The notes: generated by a model not told the origin, from the letters alone. A stretch of DNA of 64,000 bases from VAZQ01 sp963753575 (GCA_963753575.1 CAVWCR010000001.1:62001-126000); one strand, 5' to 3'. Counted from the first letter of the stretch, positions 1 through 8,404 are shown. Translations and numbers: made by a program.

Positions 1-153
1 GAACGGGTGCAGGCCAATGGCGCCACCGTCAAGGCGCGGCCGGCGCACCGCACGCAATCGGAGATCCGCATGCGCGATCCCGAGGGCAATGGCTGCGATT
101 TGTCGCAGCGCGGCTGGGAGGTCGATACCGATAAGTGGGTGCGTGCGGCGTAA
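1..153 (+). CDS. VOC (glyoxalase/bleomycin resistance) family protein, C-terminal fragment
   Basis: The window opens inside this gene; only the last 50 codons and the TAA stop at 151-153 are visible. The fragment contains the stretch EIRMRDPEGNGCDLSQRGW, which is typical of the final beta strands of vicinal-oxygen-chelate proteins, where the Glu of an 'xRDPEGN' turn is often a metal or substrate ligand. The substrate cannot be told from the fragment. The TctC-like gene starts 11 bases downstream on the same strand, so the two may be cotranscribed. Family assignment rests on this short motif only. Confidence 0.6.
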   Translation, partial: ERVQANGATVKARPAHRTQSEIRMRDPEGNGCDLSQRGWEVDTDKWVRAA

Positions 154-164
154 GGTTCATACCC

Positions 165-1223
165 ATGCAGCTCGCTCACCCCCTTGCGATCCTGATTGCT
201 GCGCTCGCTGCTGCGGGCCCGGCGAAAGCCGATCCGATCGAGGACTTCTACCGCGGCAAGCAGATCAAGATGTACATCCGGGCGGCGCCGGGCGGCAATT
301 ACGACGTCTATTCGCGGCTGCTCGGCCGCCATATCACGCGTTTCATTCCGGGCAATCCGATGGTGGTGCCGGTGAACATGCCGGGTGGCGGGGGTCTGGT
401 CGCGCTCAATTTCGTCGCCAACGCGGCACCCAAGGACGGCACCGTGCTGTCGATGATCACGCAATCGTTCCCGATGGATCAGGCGCTGGGACTCAACAAT
501 AAGCTCAAGGTGGACATGCGGTCGCTCAATTGGATCGGCAACATGAGCAACACCAATGAGTTTCTCTACACCGCGAAGTCCTCGCCGACCCGCACGCTGG
601 AAGACGCCAGGCGGCGCGAAACCGTGATTGCGGCGACCGGGATCGGCTCGATCGTGACGCAGCTCTCGGCCGTCTACAACAATGTGCTGGGCACCAAGTT
701 CAAGGTGATCTACGGCTATCCGAGCGGGCCTGAGATGACGCTCGCGATGGAGCGCGGCGAGGTCGAGGGTCGCAGCACCAGCAATCCTCAGGTGCTGGCG
801 CCGACGATCGTCCAAGTCCTGGCCAAGTACAATTTCATTATCCAGGCCGGCGTGCGAAGGATCCCGCAGTTCGAGTCGGTGCCGCTCCTGCGTGAGCTGG
901 CGCGGAACGAGGACGAGCGGAAGATCTTCGATTTCATTTCGAGCGCGGTGGTGATCGCGCGGCCGATTATCACCAATGCGGGCGTGCCGCCGGAGCGCAT
1001 CCAAGCGCTGCGGCGCGCCTTCGATGCGACGCTCGCCGATCGCGCGTTCCTGGAGGAAGCCGAGCGGCAGAATCTCGAGATCGGCGCCAAGAGCGGCGAG
1101 GAGCTGCAGCAATTGGTCGCCGACCTGATCGCGACGCCGCCGGCAGTGCTGGATCAGGTCCGCAAGGCGGTTCAGATCAAGGGTGCCGAAGCGATTGGGC
1201 GCCCGAGGCCTGGCAGACAGTAG
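165..1223 (+). CDS. TctC/Bug-like solute-binding protein (paralogue 1)
   Basis: Predicted 352-residue exported binding protein of the tripartite tricarboxylate transporter (TctC/Bug) superfamily. I start at ATG 165 because it gives a clean signal peptide (short hydrophobic core ending in PAKA, mature start DPIEDFYRGK); a GTG-type start at 135 only adds residues overlapping the previous gene. The mature N-terminus 'DFYRGK', the 'YDVYSRLLGRH' helix, 'NMPGGGG' and 'APKDGT' recur in five other proteins of this window and mark a subfamily distinct from classical Bug receptors. Binding proteins of this superfamily capture organic acids or aromatic carboxylates in the periplasm; the ligand here is unknown. 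No TctA or TctB membrane gene lies nearby, so it is an orphan receptor. Confidence 0.85.
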   Translation: MQLAHPLAILIAALAAAGPAKADPIEDFYRGKQIKMYIRAAPGGNYDVYSRLLGRHITRFIPGNPMVVPVNMPGGGGLVALNFVANAAPKDGTVLSMITQSFPMDQALGLNNKLKVDMRSLNWIGNMSNTNEFLYTAKSSPTRTLEDARRRETVIAATGIGSIVTQLSAVYNNVLGTKFKVIYGYPSGPEMTLAMERGEVEGRSTSNPQVLAPTIVQVLAKYNFIIQAGVRRIPQFESVPLLRELARNEDERKIFDFISSAVVIARPIITNAGVPPERIQALRRAFDATLADRAFLEEAERQNLEIGAKSGEELQQLVADLIATPPAVLDQVRKAVQIKGAEAIGRPRPGRQ

Positions 1224-1255
1224 CGAATAGTGAGTAGTGGGCGCGACCTATGTTG

Positions 1256-1285
1256 CTGTCGTCCCCGCCTGCGCGGGGACGACAG
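1256..1285. repeat. Palindromic intergenic repeat, type B copy 1
   Basis: A near-perfect palindrome with 13-bp arms (CTGTCGTCCCCGC and its complement) around a 4-base centre, lying between two genes that converge. The same core occurs at 49364-49387, 49449-49472 and 50785-50812, each in an intergenic gap. This is the behaviour of a REP-like element. It may also serve as a bidirectional transcription barrier, but it has no T-tract. Confidence 0.8.
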
Positions 1286-1329
1286 TAACGACGACAGTAA
1301 CAAAGGCACCTACTCGCTCGCTGGCTGAG

Positions 1330-2310
1330 TTAGCGCCCCAACAGCCGCATCGCGCCCTCGTAGTAGCTGAGATCGAGATAGCGCTCGGGCGGCGGCACGT
1401 CGGCGCCGCTCTTGCGCTCGAGCTCGGCGCGCAACGCCAGCACGTTCTTGAAGCCCCCGCGATCGAAGGCGGCATCGGGCGTGAAGCCGAAGGCGGGATC
1501 GAGGACAAGCTCGTGGGTGCGTGCCGCTTCGCGCTCGGAGAGCTTGAGCTTGTCGATCAGGATCGCAATGCCGGCAGCCTTGTTGGCCGGCGCGCGCACC
1601 CAGCGAATGCATTCGATATAGGCGGCGAGATAGCGCTCGAGCGTCTCGCGGTTGCCTTCCGCCCACTTTCGCATCGCGAAGGCGCCCGCGCCCTGGTAGG
1701 CGCCGAGCATGTCGATGGTGCGCCCGAGGCTCTTCATGCCGGCCTGCTCAGCCTGCACCGTGAATGGCAGGTTGAGGATGCCGCCCGCATTGTTCTTGTC
1801 GTCCATCAGCGCCTTGAAGCGGAACGGGCCGGCGCCGACCGGATTGATCTCGTAGTCGCCCTCCTTGAGCCCGTGGCGCGCCAGAATTTTTTTCAGCTGC
1901 AGCGCGTAGGCGGTGTCGGGCGCGTCGACCACGAGGATCCGGCCGCGCAAATCGGCAAAGCCGTTGATGTAGCCCTGCACGAAGAACTCGTTCATGCCGC
2001 TGTCGCTGCCCGAGACGATGACCACGTCCTCCTTGGCGACCTCGATCATGGCGAGCGCGTTGTCGACCGCCGAATGCGCGACATGGGTCTTGCCGGAGGC
2101 AAGGCCCTCGCGCTGAAGGCGCGAGCCCTCGGTGAGCTCGAGATCGATCTCGAGTCCCCGCCGCTCGAAAATGCCGTGGGCGATGCCGGCGTGCAGCGGC
2201 AGCGCCTTGGCGTTGGGAAATGCGTTGATCCGTAGCTTCATGAGGTCGGCGGAATGGGCAGGGTTAACAGGCGTGAATGCCGCAGTAAGGGAAAACAGCG
2301 TGCCAGGCAA
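1330..2310 (-). CDS. NMT1/THI5-like (SsuA/TauA-type) substrate-binding protein
   Basis: 326 residues from a TTG at 2310 preceded by GGAAG; this start adds a weak export signal (hydrophobic run ending AHSA). An ATG at 2241 (MKLRINAFPNAK) would give a leaderless protein and cannot be excluded. The body matches the type-2 periplasmic binding fold of NMT1/THI5-like proteins: 'HAGIAHGIFERRGLEIDL' near the N-terminus, then 'SGSDSGMNEFFVQ', and a conserved hinge region. Relatives bind sulfonates, nitrate, pyrimidines or aromatics for ABC importers. No ATPase or permease gene is adjacent, so the ligand and partner are unknown. It runs divergently from the GlcG-like gene at 2441. Confidence 0.75.
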   Translation of the reverse strand: MPGTLFSLTAAFTPVNPAHSADLMKLRINAFPNAKALPLHAGIAHGIFERRGLEIDLELTEGSRLQREGLASGKTHVAHSAVDNALAMIEVAKEDVVIVSGSDSGMNEFFVQGYINGFADLRGRILVVDAPDTAYALQLKKILARHGLKEGDYEINPVGAGPFRFKALMDDKNNAGGILNLPFTVQAEQAGMKSLGRTIDMLGAYQGAGAFAMRKWAEGNRETLERYLAAYIECIRWVRAPANKAAGIAILIDKLKLSEREAARTHELVLDPAFGFTPDAAFDRGGFKNVLALRAELERKSGADVPPPERYLDLSYYEGAMRLLGR

Positions 2311-2440
2311 GGCTTCCGCGTACGGATGACCGGTGCTGCGCTGCGGCCAACGGCCCTGTATTGGGCAGAGCCCGGCGTGCTAACAGATCGGCCGGTATCG
2401 TCGAAACCGGCATTGCTGCCGGCCAGAGTAGAGGACAAGC

Positions 2441-2941
2441 ATGCGCGCCATCAGCCTTGCCGAGGCCAACAAGATCATCGAGGGCACCTTCGCGTCCGCC
2501 AAGCGGCGCAAGGCCTATGCGCTTGCCGCCATCGTGCTCGACGCCGGCGGACGCGTGAAGGCGTTCCAGAAGCAGGACGGCGCGTCGCTCTTGCGCTTCG
2601 AGATCGCCTACGGCAAGGCGTTTGCGTCGCTAGGGCTGAACCGCTCCTCGCGTCAGGTGCTGCAGAAGCAGAAGGAGAAGCCGGCCTTCATGGCCGCGCT
2701 GGCCGAACTGTCGGACGGACCGCTCTTCCTCGAAGGAGGCGGCCAGCTCATCCGCGACAAGTCTGGCGAGATTGTCGGGGCGCTCGGGGTTACCGGCGAC
2801 GTTAACGAGGTCGATGACTTGTGCGCCATGGATGGGATTCGCGGCTGCGGCTTTCTGCCCGACGACGATTTCGACCCGGCGGCCGTTCGCCGCCTCAACA
2901 TCAAGAAGGATCCGCCATTGCAGGACCCGCGCAAGAAATAG
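2441..2941 (+). CDS. GlcG/HbpS family (heme-degrading-type) protein
   Basis: 166 residues beginning at ATG 2441 with GAGGAC just upstream. It has the GlcG/HbpS (PF03928) layout: N-terminal helix 'SLAEANKIIEGTFASAK', the strand 'IVLDAGGRVKAFQKQDGA', the 'AYGKAFASLGLNRSS' helix, and the central 'GGGQLIRDKSGEIVGALGV' glycine-rich strand typical of the family. Members bind heme or other small molecules; many sit with glycolate or aromatic catabolism genes and have no proven enzyme activity. The C-terminal extension after residue 130 ('MDGIRGCGFLPDDDFD') is longer than in the smallest members. No signal peptide is seen, so it is probably cytoplasmic. Family call secure, function not. Confidence 0.8.
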   Translation: MRAISLAEANKIIEGTFASAKRRKAYALAAIVLDAGGRVKAFQKQDGASLLRFEIAYGKAFASLGLNRSSRQVLQKQKEKPAFMAALAELSDGPLFLEGGGQLIRDKSGEIVGALGVTGDVNEVDDLCAMDGIRGCGFLPDDDFDPAAVRRLNIKKDPPLQDPRKK

Positions 2942-3256
2942 CTTGCTCCCCCGGCTCCGACCGGGGACTCTCGGACGGCACTTCTGTGGACAGCCCAGAT
3001 GTGGACAGCTTGGATGTGGAAAGCCGCTTGGAGGAAACGCAGCCGCTTGGGGGGAACATTGGCAAGCCTTCGCTGTTCGCCCTTAATCTGCCTTGCCTTG
3101 GCGGTATCCTGCTGGTGGTATTAGGCTGCGATCTTGGGCGGGCTGAACCGATGGTCGCCAGCCCGTTAGCCGTGCGCATCCCTCGGGGGACGTGCGGCGT
3201 ATTACCCCGTGGAGTTGGGCGCCAGGCTCGGGGGTTTCGGTCAATGGAGGGGTCCG
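2942..3256. other. Intergenic stretch, no gene seen
   Basis: 315 bases between the GlcG-like gene and the lipoprotein. It holds a small GC-rich hairpin (CCCCGG...CCGGGG, about 2948-2966) that could end the upstream transcript, and three imperfect 'GTGGA(C/A)AGC' repeats around 2986-3022. Open frames crossing it have no recognisable protein features. Confidence 0.5.
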
Positions 3257-3796
3257 ATGGGGACTTTCGGTCGGTTTTCGCCGTTGATTGCGACCACGGC
3301 TGCGGCGCTGGCGCTGGCCGGCTGCGCCGGAAGCAACATCGGCGGGTGGTTCGGCGGCGGCTCGACTGACCAGCCTCCCCAGGCGGAGCAGCCCGGTCCT
3401 GAAATTCCCGCCACGATCCGGGTTTCGGAAGTGATCGGACGCTGGGGCTATGCGGCCTATCACAAGCCCGAGGACCGGGTGCGAACGGAGGCTGCCGCAC
3501 GCTCGCAATGCAACCACCCGTTTGTCATTGGACAGGGCCCAACCGGCGGCGTGATGATGTATCTCGCCGATCAGTCGGAGCTCAAGGAGCTGCGCGTGAA
3601 GGGCGGCCCGGGCGGCAAGAACTACATCGGCCCTGCGGGTGCCACGCCGGGTCCGCAGGATCGCGAGATCACCTCGTTTGACGGCCGCGTGATGGTGATG
3701 GTGTTCGTCGATCCCGAGATTGCGGGCCGCTACGGTACCGGCATCTATGTCCGGTGTGCGCCGAGCAATGTTGCCTCGCGCCCGAAGAAGAAATGA
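3257..3796 (+). CDS. Conserved lipoprotein of unknown function
   Basis: 179 residues from ATG 3257, chosen because GGAGG lies seven bases upstream and because it puts a lipoprotein signal at the N-terminus: a hydrophobic core followed by the lipobox LALAGC-AGS near residue 23. After a Pro-rich linker the mature domain begins at 'IPATIRVSEVIGRWGYAAYH' and contains 'DRVRTEAAARSQCNHPFVIG', with a second Cys. I recognise this as a conserved exported protein of the Rhizobiales but know no function. Its TGA overlaps the ATG of the next gene (ATGA, 3793-3796), so the two are translationally coupled. Predicted location is a membrane-anchored periplasmic protein. Confidence 0.8.
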   Translation: MGTFGRFSPLIATTAAALALAGCAGSNIGGWFGGGSTDQPPQAEQPGPEIPATIRVSEVIGRWGYAAYHKPEDRVRTEAAARSQCNHPFVIGQGPTGGVMMYLADQSELKELRVKGGPGGKNYIGPAGATPGPQDREITSFDGRVMVMVFVDPEIAGRYGTGIYVRCAPSNVASRPKKK

Positions 3797-4341
3797 CGGT
3801 CTCCATCTGGGAAGCCGTGAAGTGCGCGATATCGCGCAAGGCATTGGGGCTGACATCTGCCGTCCGCGAGCTGAACGGAGAGTCCGCCGGGCGCCTGCCG
3901 CATGTGCAGGCGCTGCCGCTCGCGCCTTTTGAGCGCGACGGTCTCAGAGCGGCGCTCCGCAAAGTGGGACTGCCGTACGAGGATCTCGAACAGTCGTCCG
4001 GCCCTCTGTTTTGGCGGTTCGTCAACCGGGATGATGTCCCGGTCGGTTTCGGCGGGCTTGAATTGCATGGGTCCCACGCCCTGTTGCGCTCGGTGGTGAC
4101 GCTGCCGCCGCTGCGCGGCGCGGGCTTTGGTCGCGCGATCGTGGCGGCGATCGAGCAGGAGGCGCGATTCTACGGCTGCGGCACGATCTACCTCCTGACG
4201 ACGAAGACGGAATTCTTTAGGCGTGCGGGCTACGCGGCATGCAGTCGCACCGTCGTCCCGCAAGAGCTGCGCGCCAGCAGCCAGTTCTCGTCGCCGGCCT
4301 GCTCGGACGCCGACCCGATGGTCAAGCGGCTCGCCCCATAG
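3793..4341 (+). CDS. GNAT acetyltransferase, ArsN2-like
   Basis: 182 residues; start ATG 3793 overlaps the lipoprotein stop as ATGA. From about residue 45 it is a GNAT fold: the acetyl-CoA-binding motif A is 'LPPLRGAGFGRAIVAAIE' (R/Q-x-x-G-x-G/A type), followed by 'YLLTTKTEFFRRAGYAAC'. The ending 'PQELRASSQFSS' matches the 'P..I..S.QF..LCP' tail I associate with ArsN2, the acetyltransferase found in arsenic-resistance clusters. No ars genes are present here, so the substrate should be left open. The first 45 residues do not belong to the core fold and look poorly conserved. GNAT assignment is strong, ArsN2 subfamily moderate. Confidence 0.75.
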   Translation: MTVSIWEAVKCAISRKALGLTSAVRELNGESAGRLPHVQALPLAPFERDGLRAALRKVGLPYEDLEQSSGPLFWRFVNRDDVPVGFGGLELHGSHALLRSVVTLPPLRGAGFGRAIVAAIEQEARFYGCGTIYLLTTKTEFFRRAGYAACSRTVVPQELRASSQFSSPACSDADPMVKRLAP

Positions 4342-4379
4342 TCGTCAGGCGAGCGTCGAGCTTTGTGGGACGGGGCGAC

Positions 4380-4408
4380 AAAAAGGCGGCCGGTTCTTGC
4401 CGGCCGCC
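4380..4408 (-). terminator. Rho-independent terminator of the DUF4344 gene
   Basis: Read on the minus strand this is a perfect 9-bp GC stem (GGCGGCCGG/CCGGCCGCC) with a 6-base loop followed directly by TTTTT. It lies 30 bases past the stop of the DUF4344 metallopeptidase gene, and also sits between two convergent genes. Confidence 0.85.
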
Positions 4409-4438
4409 TGAGCGTGCGAAGAAGATGCCCGGCTTGGA

Positions 4439-5359
4439 TCAGAGCTTGAAGTCCTCCGGGCGCAGGATATCCATCTTCAAGACTTGCTTCATCATGTCGA
4501 GATCGACATCCGGCAGGACGGTCTTCCGAAAAGCCAGCGCGGCCTGCTTGTATTCGTCCGCGCAATGATCCCTGCGGGCGCGCGGCAGGAATTTGTCGGA
4601 GAGCTCCTGGAAGGTTGCCGGATCCTTGCCGTAGGCGATGCACAGAAAGTTGAAGGCGCGCTGGATGTCGATGCTGTGCTCGTCAGCTTCCTGGTAGGTT
4701 CTGATTTCGCCCTTTTGTCTCCGAAGGCGATCGGCATTGAAGTGGTGCCAGGCGTTGTAAGTTCCTTTGATCGTGGTCAGGGCCACTTTCGGACCAAACT
4801 GCAGCATGATCAAAGCCGCGATCTGATCGGCGGCGTCTTCCTCCTTTCCGAGCAGCGGGATGTCCTGGATCTGGAACAGGGCGTGGCCGAGCTCATGCAG
4901 GATGACGCTGACCGTCCCGCCGATGAGCACCTCCGCGCGGGTGAAGCCGGGCATCAAGCCAAGCGACGTCGAGGTGAACGGCTCGTCGGGCGCGCGCTTA
5001 TACTCGACCGCGACCTCCGTCTCCAGGAAGTGAAACCACGAATAGCAGAGATGAACCCGACCGGCGCCGTCGTAATAGGAATTCGGGCTGCCGCAGGCTT
5101 TCGGGTCGCCTTCTTCCAGCGTCAGAATGAGACCTCCCTGCAACTTCAACGGCGAGAGAAACGTTGCCAGTTGCTCCAGGAGCTTGCGCTGCTTGAGCCG
5201 CTCGTAGATCGGTTTGTATTTGGCGCTGCGCGGTGCGTTGTATTCGATGTCGATCATGTCGTTTTGCAGCGTCGGCTGTGTCTGCGCCGCAGCCAGCCGC
5301 GGCAGTGCCAGGCAGCCAAGCGCCAGCGCGAGCGCGCCGGCAGTAGCAATGCGGGTCAT
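4439..5359 (-). CDS. DUF4344 domain putative zinc metallopeptidase (exported)
   Basis: 306 residues from ATG 5359 (GGAG nine bases upstream); an upstream in-frame ATG would spoil the signal peptide that otherwise ends in LAAAQ. Near residue 155 it carries the zinc-protease motif HELGH ('VILHELGHALFQIQDIPLLG') followed by 'EEDAADQIAALIML', where an acidic residue of EEDAAD is the likely third zinc ligand. This is the arrangement of DUF4344 (PF14247) metallopeptidases. Substrates are unknown. It is preceded on the same strand by a paralogue that has lost the motif, about 100 bases away, so the pair may form one transcription unit ending at the terminator at 4380-4408. Predicted periplasmic. Confidence 0.85.
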   Translation of the reverse strand: MTRIATAGALALALGCLALPRLAAAQTQPTLQNDMIDIEYNAPRSAKYKPIYERLKQRKLLEQLATFLSPLKLQGGLILTLEEGDPKACGSPNSYYDGAGRVHLCYSWFHFLETEVAVEYKRAPDEPFTSTSLGLMPGFTRAEVLIGGTVSVILHELGHALFQIQDIPLLGKEEDAADQIAALIMLQFGPKVALTTIKGTYNAWHHFNADRLRRQKGEIRTYQEADEHSIDIQRAFNFLCIAYGKDPATFQELSDKFLPRARRDHCADEYKQAALAFRKTVLPDVDLDMMKQVLKMDILRPEDFKL

Positions 5360-5461
5360 GGGTGACGTCTCCAATTTCGGCATATGATATGGCGAGGTGT
5401 GCATTGGGTTGCTCGCTCTCTACGGATGCTCAGGTTCATTGACGCTCACGCTCGCAGCCGG

Positions 5462-6391
5462 TCAGTCCGGCAGCCACTTGGTTCCCTGAACCTTTTTCAG
5501 CTTTTCCCGATCCACATACGGCAGGATCTGGGTCGTGAAGGCGCGCCGGACCTTCTCATAGTCGCTGGTGTAGGACGCTTGCCCGGTCAGGGAGCCTCTG
5601 CAATGCGCGATGCGGTGCGTCGGCAGATCGATCGGCGTGTTGGGGCGGCCGACCGCGATGAAACTTGAGAAGCCGATCGGATCTTTGCCGACCGCGATAC
5701 AGAGCAGGTTGTAGTAGCGCTGCCGGACCGTCGGGCGGATGTCGCCCAGATAGTTCTCATCGGTGATCTGGCCTTCGCGGATGACAGTATCCCATTGGTT
5801 CAGAAAGTAGGCGGTGCCGAAGATCGTCTGGCGCGCGATGTCGGTGCCGAACTGGAACAGCAGGAAGGCGGCCGAGTAGTCGGCGGCATCGTGCAGGCGA
5901 CCCCAGACCGGGACTTCGAGATTGTCGAACACCGCGAGCGCTGTTTCATGCAACACGTGTTCTACGAAGGGGCCGACCGTCGCCATCTCCCTGGTGATCA
6001 GGTTGGGGCCGATCCTGCCCAGCGTCTTGAACATGTCCTGCAGATTCGGATCGGGCGAGCGTACGCCCTTCTCGCCCGGCAGTACGCTCTCGATCAGGTC
6101 GACGAACTCGTAGCAGATGGTGACCGGACCACCGTGCTTGTAGGGCGCATAGTACGCGCCGCATTCCGCCGTCCGCACTGTCAGCGGGAATTTCAGCGGG
6201 GAGAGGAACTGCTGCAGCGTCTCCAGCACTTTGCGTTTGCGCAGGCGATCCAGGATGGCGCCGAACTCGGCCTTCTTCGGCTGCTCATAGACGATCTTGA
6301 TGTTCTCCTGCGCGAGCGCAGGCGAGCTCACGAGCGCGGTGAGACCGACCAAGGCGGCCACGCAGGCCGGTGCGGTGATGTTTGCCTTCAT
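5462..6391 (-). CDS. DUF4344-like exported protein lacking the HExxH motif
   Basis: 309 residues with a signal peptide ending SPALAQ. It aligns along its length with the neighbouring DUF4344 protein: 'FGAILDRLRKRKVLETLQQFLSPLKF', 'CYEFVDLIE', and 'LHDAADYSAAFLLFQFG' match the corresponding parts. The catalytic segment, however, reads HETALAVF where the paralogue has HELGHALF, so the second zinc-binding His is absent, and the EEDAAD region is LHDAAD. The frame is intact and the rest is well preserved, so this looks like a maintained pseudoenzyme rather than a decaying gene. It might regulate or chaperone its active neighbour, but that is inference. Confidence 0.8.
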   Translation of the reverse strand: MKANITAPACVAALVGLTALVSSPALAQENIKIVYEQPKKAEFGAILDRLRKRKVLETLQQFLSPLKFPLTVRTAECGAYYAPYKHGGPVTICYEFVDLIESVLPGEKGVRSPDPNLQDMFKTLGRIGPNLITREMATVGPFVEHVLHETALAVFDNLEVPVWGRLHDAADYSAAFLLFQFGTDIARQTIFGTAYFLNQWDTVIREGQITDENYLGDIRPTVRQRYYNLLCIAVGKDPIGFSSFIAVGRPNTPIDLPTHRIAHCRGSLTGQASYTSDYEKVRRAFTTQILPYVDREKLKKVQGTKWLPD

Positions 6392-6790
6392 TGACGAGCC
6401 TCTGTGAGGTTGGGGGCCTAAAGATTAAAGGCACAGTCGAGGAGGAAATCCGAGCCCATACTCAAGGTGGCTCGGGCCGAGCCGGGACGACCTGAACGGG
6501 AAAAAAGCATGCATATTCGTAAGGTTGATGGGAAGCCTTGCACGGGCAATGCGGCCGGAAAGCTATCTTCTGCGTTGGCCCCTGTCCAGTCAGGGCAGCT
6601 TTTTGCGGCATGGGTATTGTTGTCTCAGGAGCGCCGCCGAAGTGCTGAGGTGCCGATAGCTGCTCCGATGCAGGATATTAAGTTTTCGCAATCCGACGCC
6701 TGGTGGTATAGGCTGTCGTCAAATCGCCACTATCAAAAAGCCTCTTTGCGAGAGAGATTCCTCGCCTTCTTGAGATAGGGATTGTTAGCG
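6392..6790. other. Intergenic stretch, no secure gene
   Basis: About 400 bases between the divergent DUF4344-like and repeat-protein genes. It must hold promoters for both, but I cannot point to clear -35/-10 boxes. A short frame from ATG 6509 to 6778 has no recognisable domain, no good ribosome site and mixed composition; I do not call it. AT content rises towards 6660-6750, which fits a regulatory region. Confidence 0.4.
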
Positions 6791-7462
6791 ATGCAGAAAC
6801 TCTCTTACCTTGTAGCGATCGGCGTCATTGGTCTTGGCGGTGCATACGCGGCCATGGCGCAGGCGCCCGGCAAGTCTCCGGCGCGAGCGAAGGTGCAGGC
6901 TCCGGCGGTTACATCCGCGAAATCCAACTTCAGCTCGCTGGCGAACGTGGCTCCGGCGCAGGCGGCTGCAACGGCCGGCGGCAAATTCAGCGCGATGGCA
7001 CATGCGGCGCCCGCTGCGGCGACTTCCGTCAAGTCCAACATCAACTTGGCCGCCGGGCTGACGTCGGCCGCAGCCGCTGTGTCGGCCAAGGCCAACATCA
7101 GCGCGGCCGCGAATGTCGCGTCTGCTGCGAGCGCGAAGACCAACGTGGGCGCTTTGGCGGTTGCTCCGGTCGGGGCTGCGACGGCGGCGAAGTCGAGCAT
7201 CAGCTCGCTGGCAAACGTCGCGCTGCCGGCGGCGAAGTCGGTCAAGACCACGTTTACCGCGATGGCAAGGGCAGCCCCTGCGCCTGGTACGGCGGCCAAG
7301 GCGGTGACTTCCTCCAGGGCTCACTTCAGCGCCCTGGCGAGCGTCGCGCCGGCCTCCGCTATGGTTAACAAGACGAGCTACGGTTCTCACATGAAGTTGC
7401 GCAAGTCGTCCAACCGTAGCCGCAACCGCGCCCGTGCCCGCAGTCGGGCCCGCCAACAATAG
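6791..7462 (+). CDS. Exported Ala-rich protein with eight degenerate repeats
   Basis: 223 residues from ATG 6791, with a signal peptide ending AAMAQA. Most of the mature protein is built from about eight imperfect units of 20-25 residues whose core is K-(S/T/A)-x-(F/I)-(S/T)-(A/S)-(L/M)-A-x-(V/A)-A-P-A, for example 'KSNFSSLANVAPA', 'GGKFSAMAHAAPA', 'KSSISSLANVALPA', 'KTTFTAMARAAPA', 'RAHFSALASVAPA'. The last 30 residues are strongly basic (RNRARARSRARQQ). There are no Cys and no catalytic motif. I do not recognise a family. Alternating hydrophobic repeats and a basic tail would suit a periplasmic or surface protein binding an acidic polymer, but this is speculation. It stands alone between divergent or independent neighbours. 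Confidence 0.7.
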   Translation: MQKLSYLVAIGVIGLGGAYAAMAQAPGKSPARAKVQAPAVTSAKSNFSSLANVAPAQAAATAGGKFSAMAHAAPAAATSVKSNINLAAGLTSAAAAVSAKANISAAANVASAASAKTNVGALAVAPVGAATAAKSSISSLANVALPAAKSVKTTFTAMARAAPAPGTAAKAVTSSRAHFSALASVAPASAMVNKTSYGSHMKLRKSSNRSRNRARARSRARQQ

Positions 7463-7699
7463 CGGCTGTTAGACGCAGCGATTGCGGGCTGCGCCCTCTC
7501 TCATGATGTGAAGCTCGTTCCGGGCGTCGGGCTGGGCGGGGCAACGTCCCTGCGATGCTACCGGCGCCGCGAAATTGTGTTAACGCTCACCGGTTGTACG
7601 CGGGTCGCCGCGCCAAACGAAAGTTCTGCCGGTGGCGTCGCGTCAGGACATATGGTATCGATCGCCCGTCGCTAGAGTTTGAGCACGGGAGAAGTAACA

Positions 7700-8320
7700 A
7701 TGACGCCGCGGACTATAGCTGCCGCTATGATTGCGTTGACCATCGCAGCAAGCCCCGCCTTGGCTTGCAAGGGTGAGGAAATTTATACGGACGATTTTAC
7801 TAGCGCAGATGGACTATGGGCGACCGCGCCGTGGTTCTCGATCTCGGGCGGCTCTGCCGAATTCAAGATGGCGCCTGGCAATAGCGGCTTCATCCCGTAT
7901 CTCGGCGGCAACTTCAAAGACTTCGACATGTGCGTCGACATCACCAATCCGGAATTCAAGAATTCTGACAGTCCACCGGTCGCCGGTCTCGCGTTCTGGT
8001 TCAAGGATTTCCAGAACATGACGGCGGTGTTGAGCGTGCCGCTCGGTGGGATGTTTGCGATCCGCACCACGAACGGCAGGACGCTCCTGGCGAGCCCGCC
8101 GCGCAAGCACGACGCCATCAAGGCCGGTCCCGGTGCCAAGAATACGTATCGCGTCACCGCCAAGGGCAATAACATCACCTTCTATGCCAACGACCAGCGT
8201 GTCGGCGTTTTCCGCGGCCCGCCTCAGGATGCCAGTCTGGGCCTCATTGCGGAGTTGGAAAAGGATCAGACGAACTCCTGGAAGTTCTCCAACTTCAAGC
8301 TGACCGAGCCGCCCAAATAG
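7700..8320 (+). CDS. Secreted concanavalin-like (DUF1080/LamG-type) protein
   Basis: 206 residues from ATG 7700, chosen for GGGAGAAG upstream and the signal peptide ending SPALAC. The mature part has 'DDFTSADGLWATAPWFSISGGSAEF', 'GLAFWFKDFQNMTAVL', 'NTYRVTAKGNNITFYANDQRVG' and 'SWKFSNFKL', the pattern of a beta-sandwich of the 3-keto-disaccharide hydrolase/LamG kind. There is no obvious catalytic acid pair, so a carbohydrate-binding role is as likely as hydrolysis. The Cys at the mature N-terminus (LAC-KGEE) is not preceded by a convincing lipobox. The gene ends at a strong terminator 85 bases downstream and appears monocistronic. Confidence 0.7.
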   Translation: MTPRTIAAAMIALTIAASPALACKGEEIYTDDFTSADGLWATAPWFSISGGSAEFKMAPGNSGFIPYLGGNFKDFDMCVDITNPEFKNSDSPPVAGLAFWFKDFQNMTAVLSVPLGGMFAIRTTNGRTLLASPPRKHDAIKAGPGAKNTYRVTAKGNNITFYANDQRVGVFRGPPQDASLGLIAELEKDQTNSWKFSNFKLTEPPK

Positions 8321-8404
8321 CCGCCCAAAATAGCCGGCCAAGTAACGTCAAGGAACGTCAGAGCAACGTCGTTCCAAGGCGATCTTGCGATCGTTCTCAC
8401 ATCC

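Noticed and set aside
3793..4341. Arsenic resistance locus
   Set aside because: The ArsN2-like acetyltransferase stands alone; no arsR, arsC, arsB or acr3 gene is present.
6467..6778. 103-codon frame upstream of the Ala-rich repeat gene
   Set aside because: No recognisable domain, weak start context and AT-rich end that looks like a promoter region.
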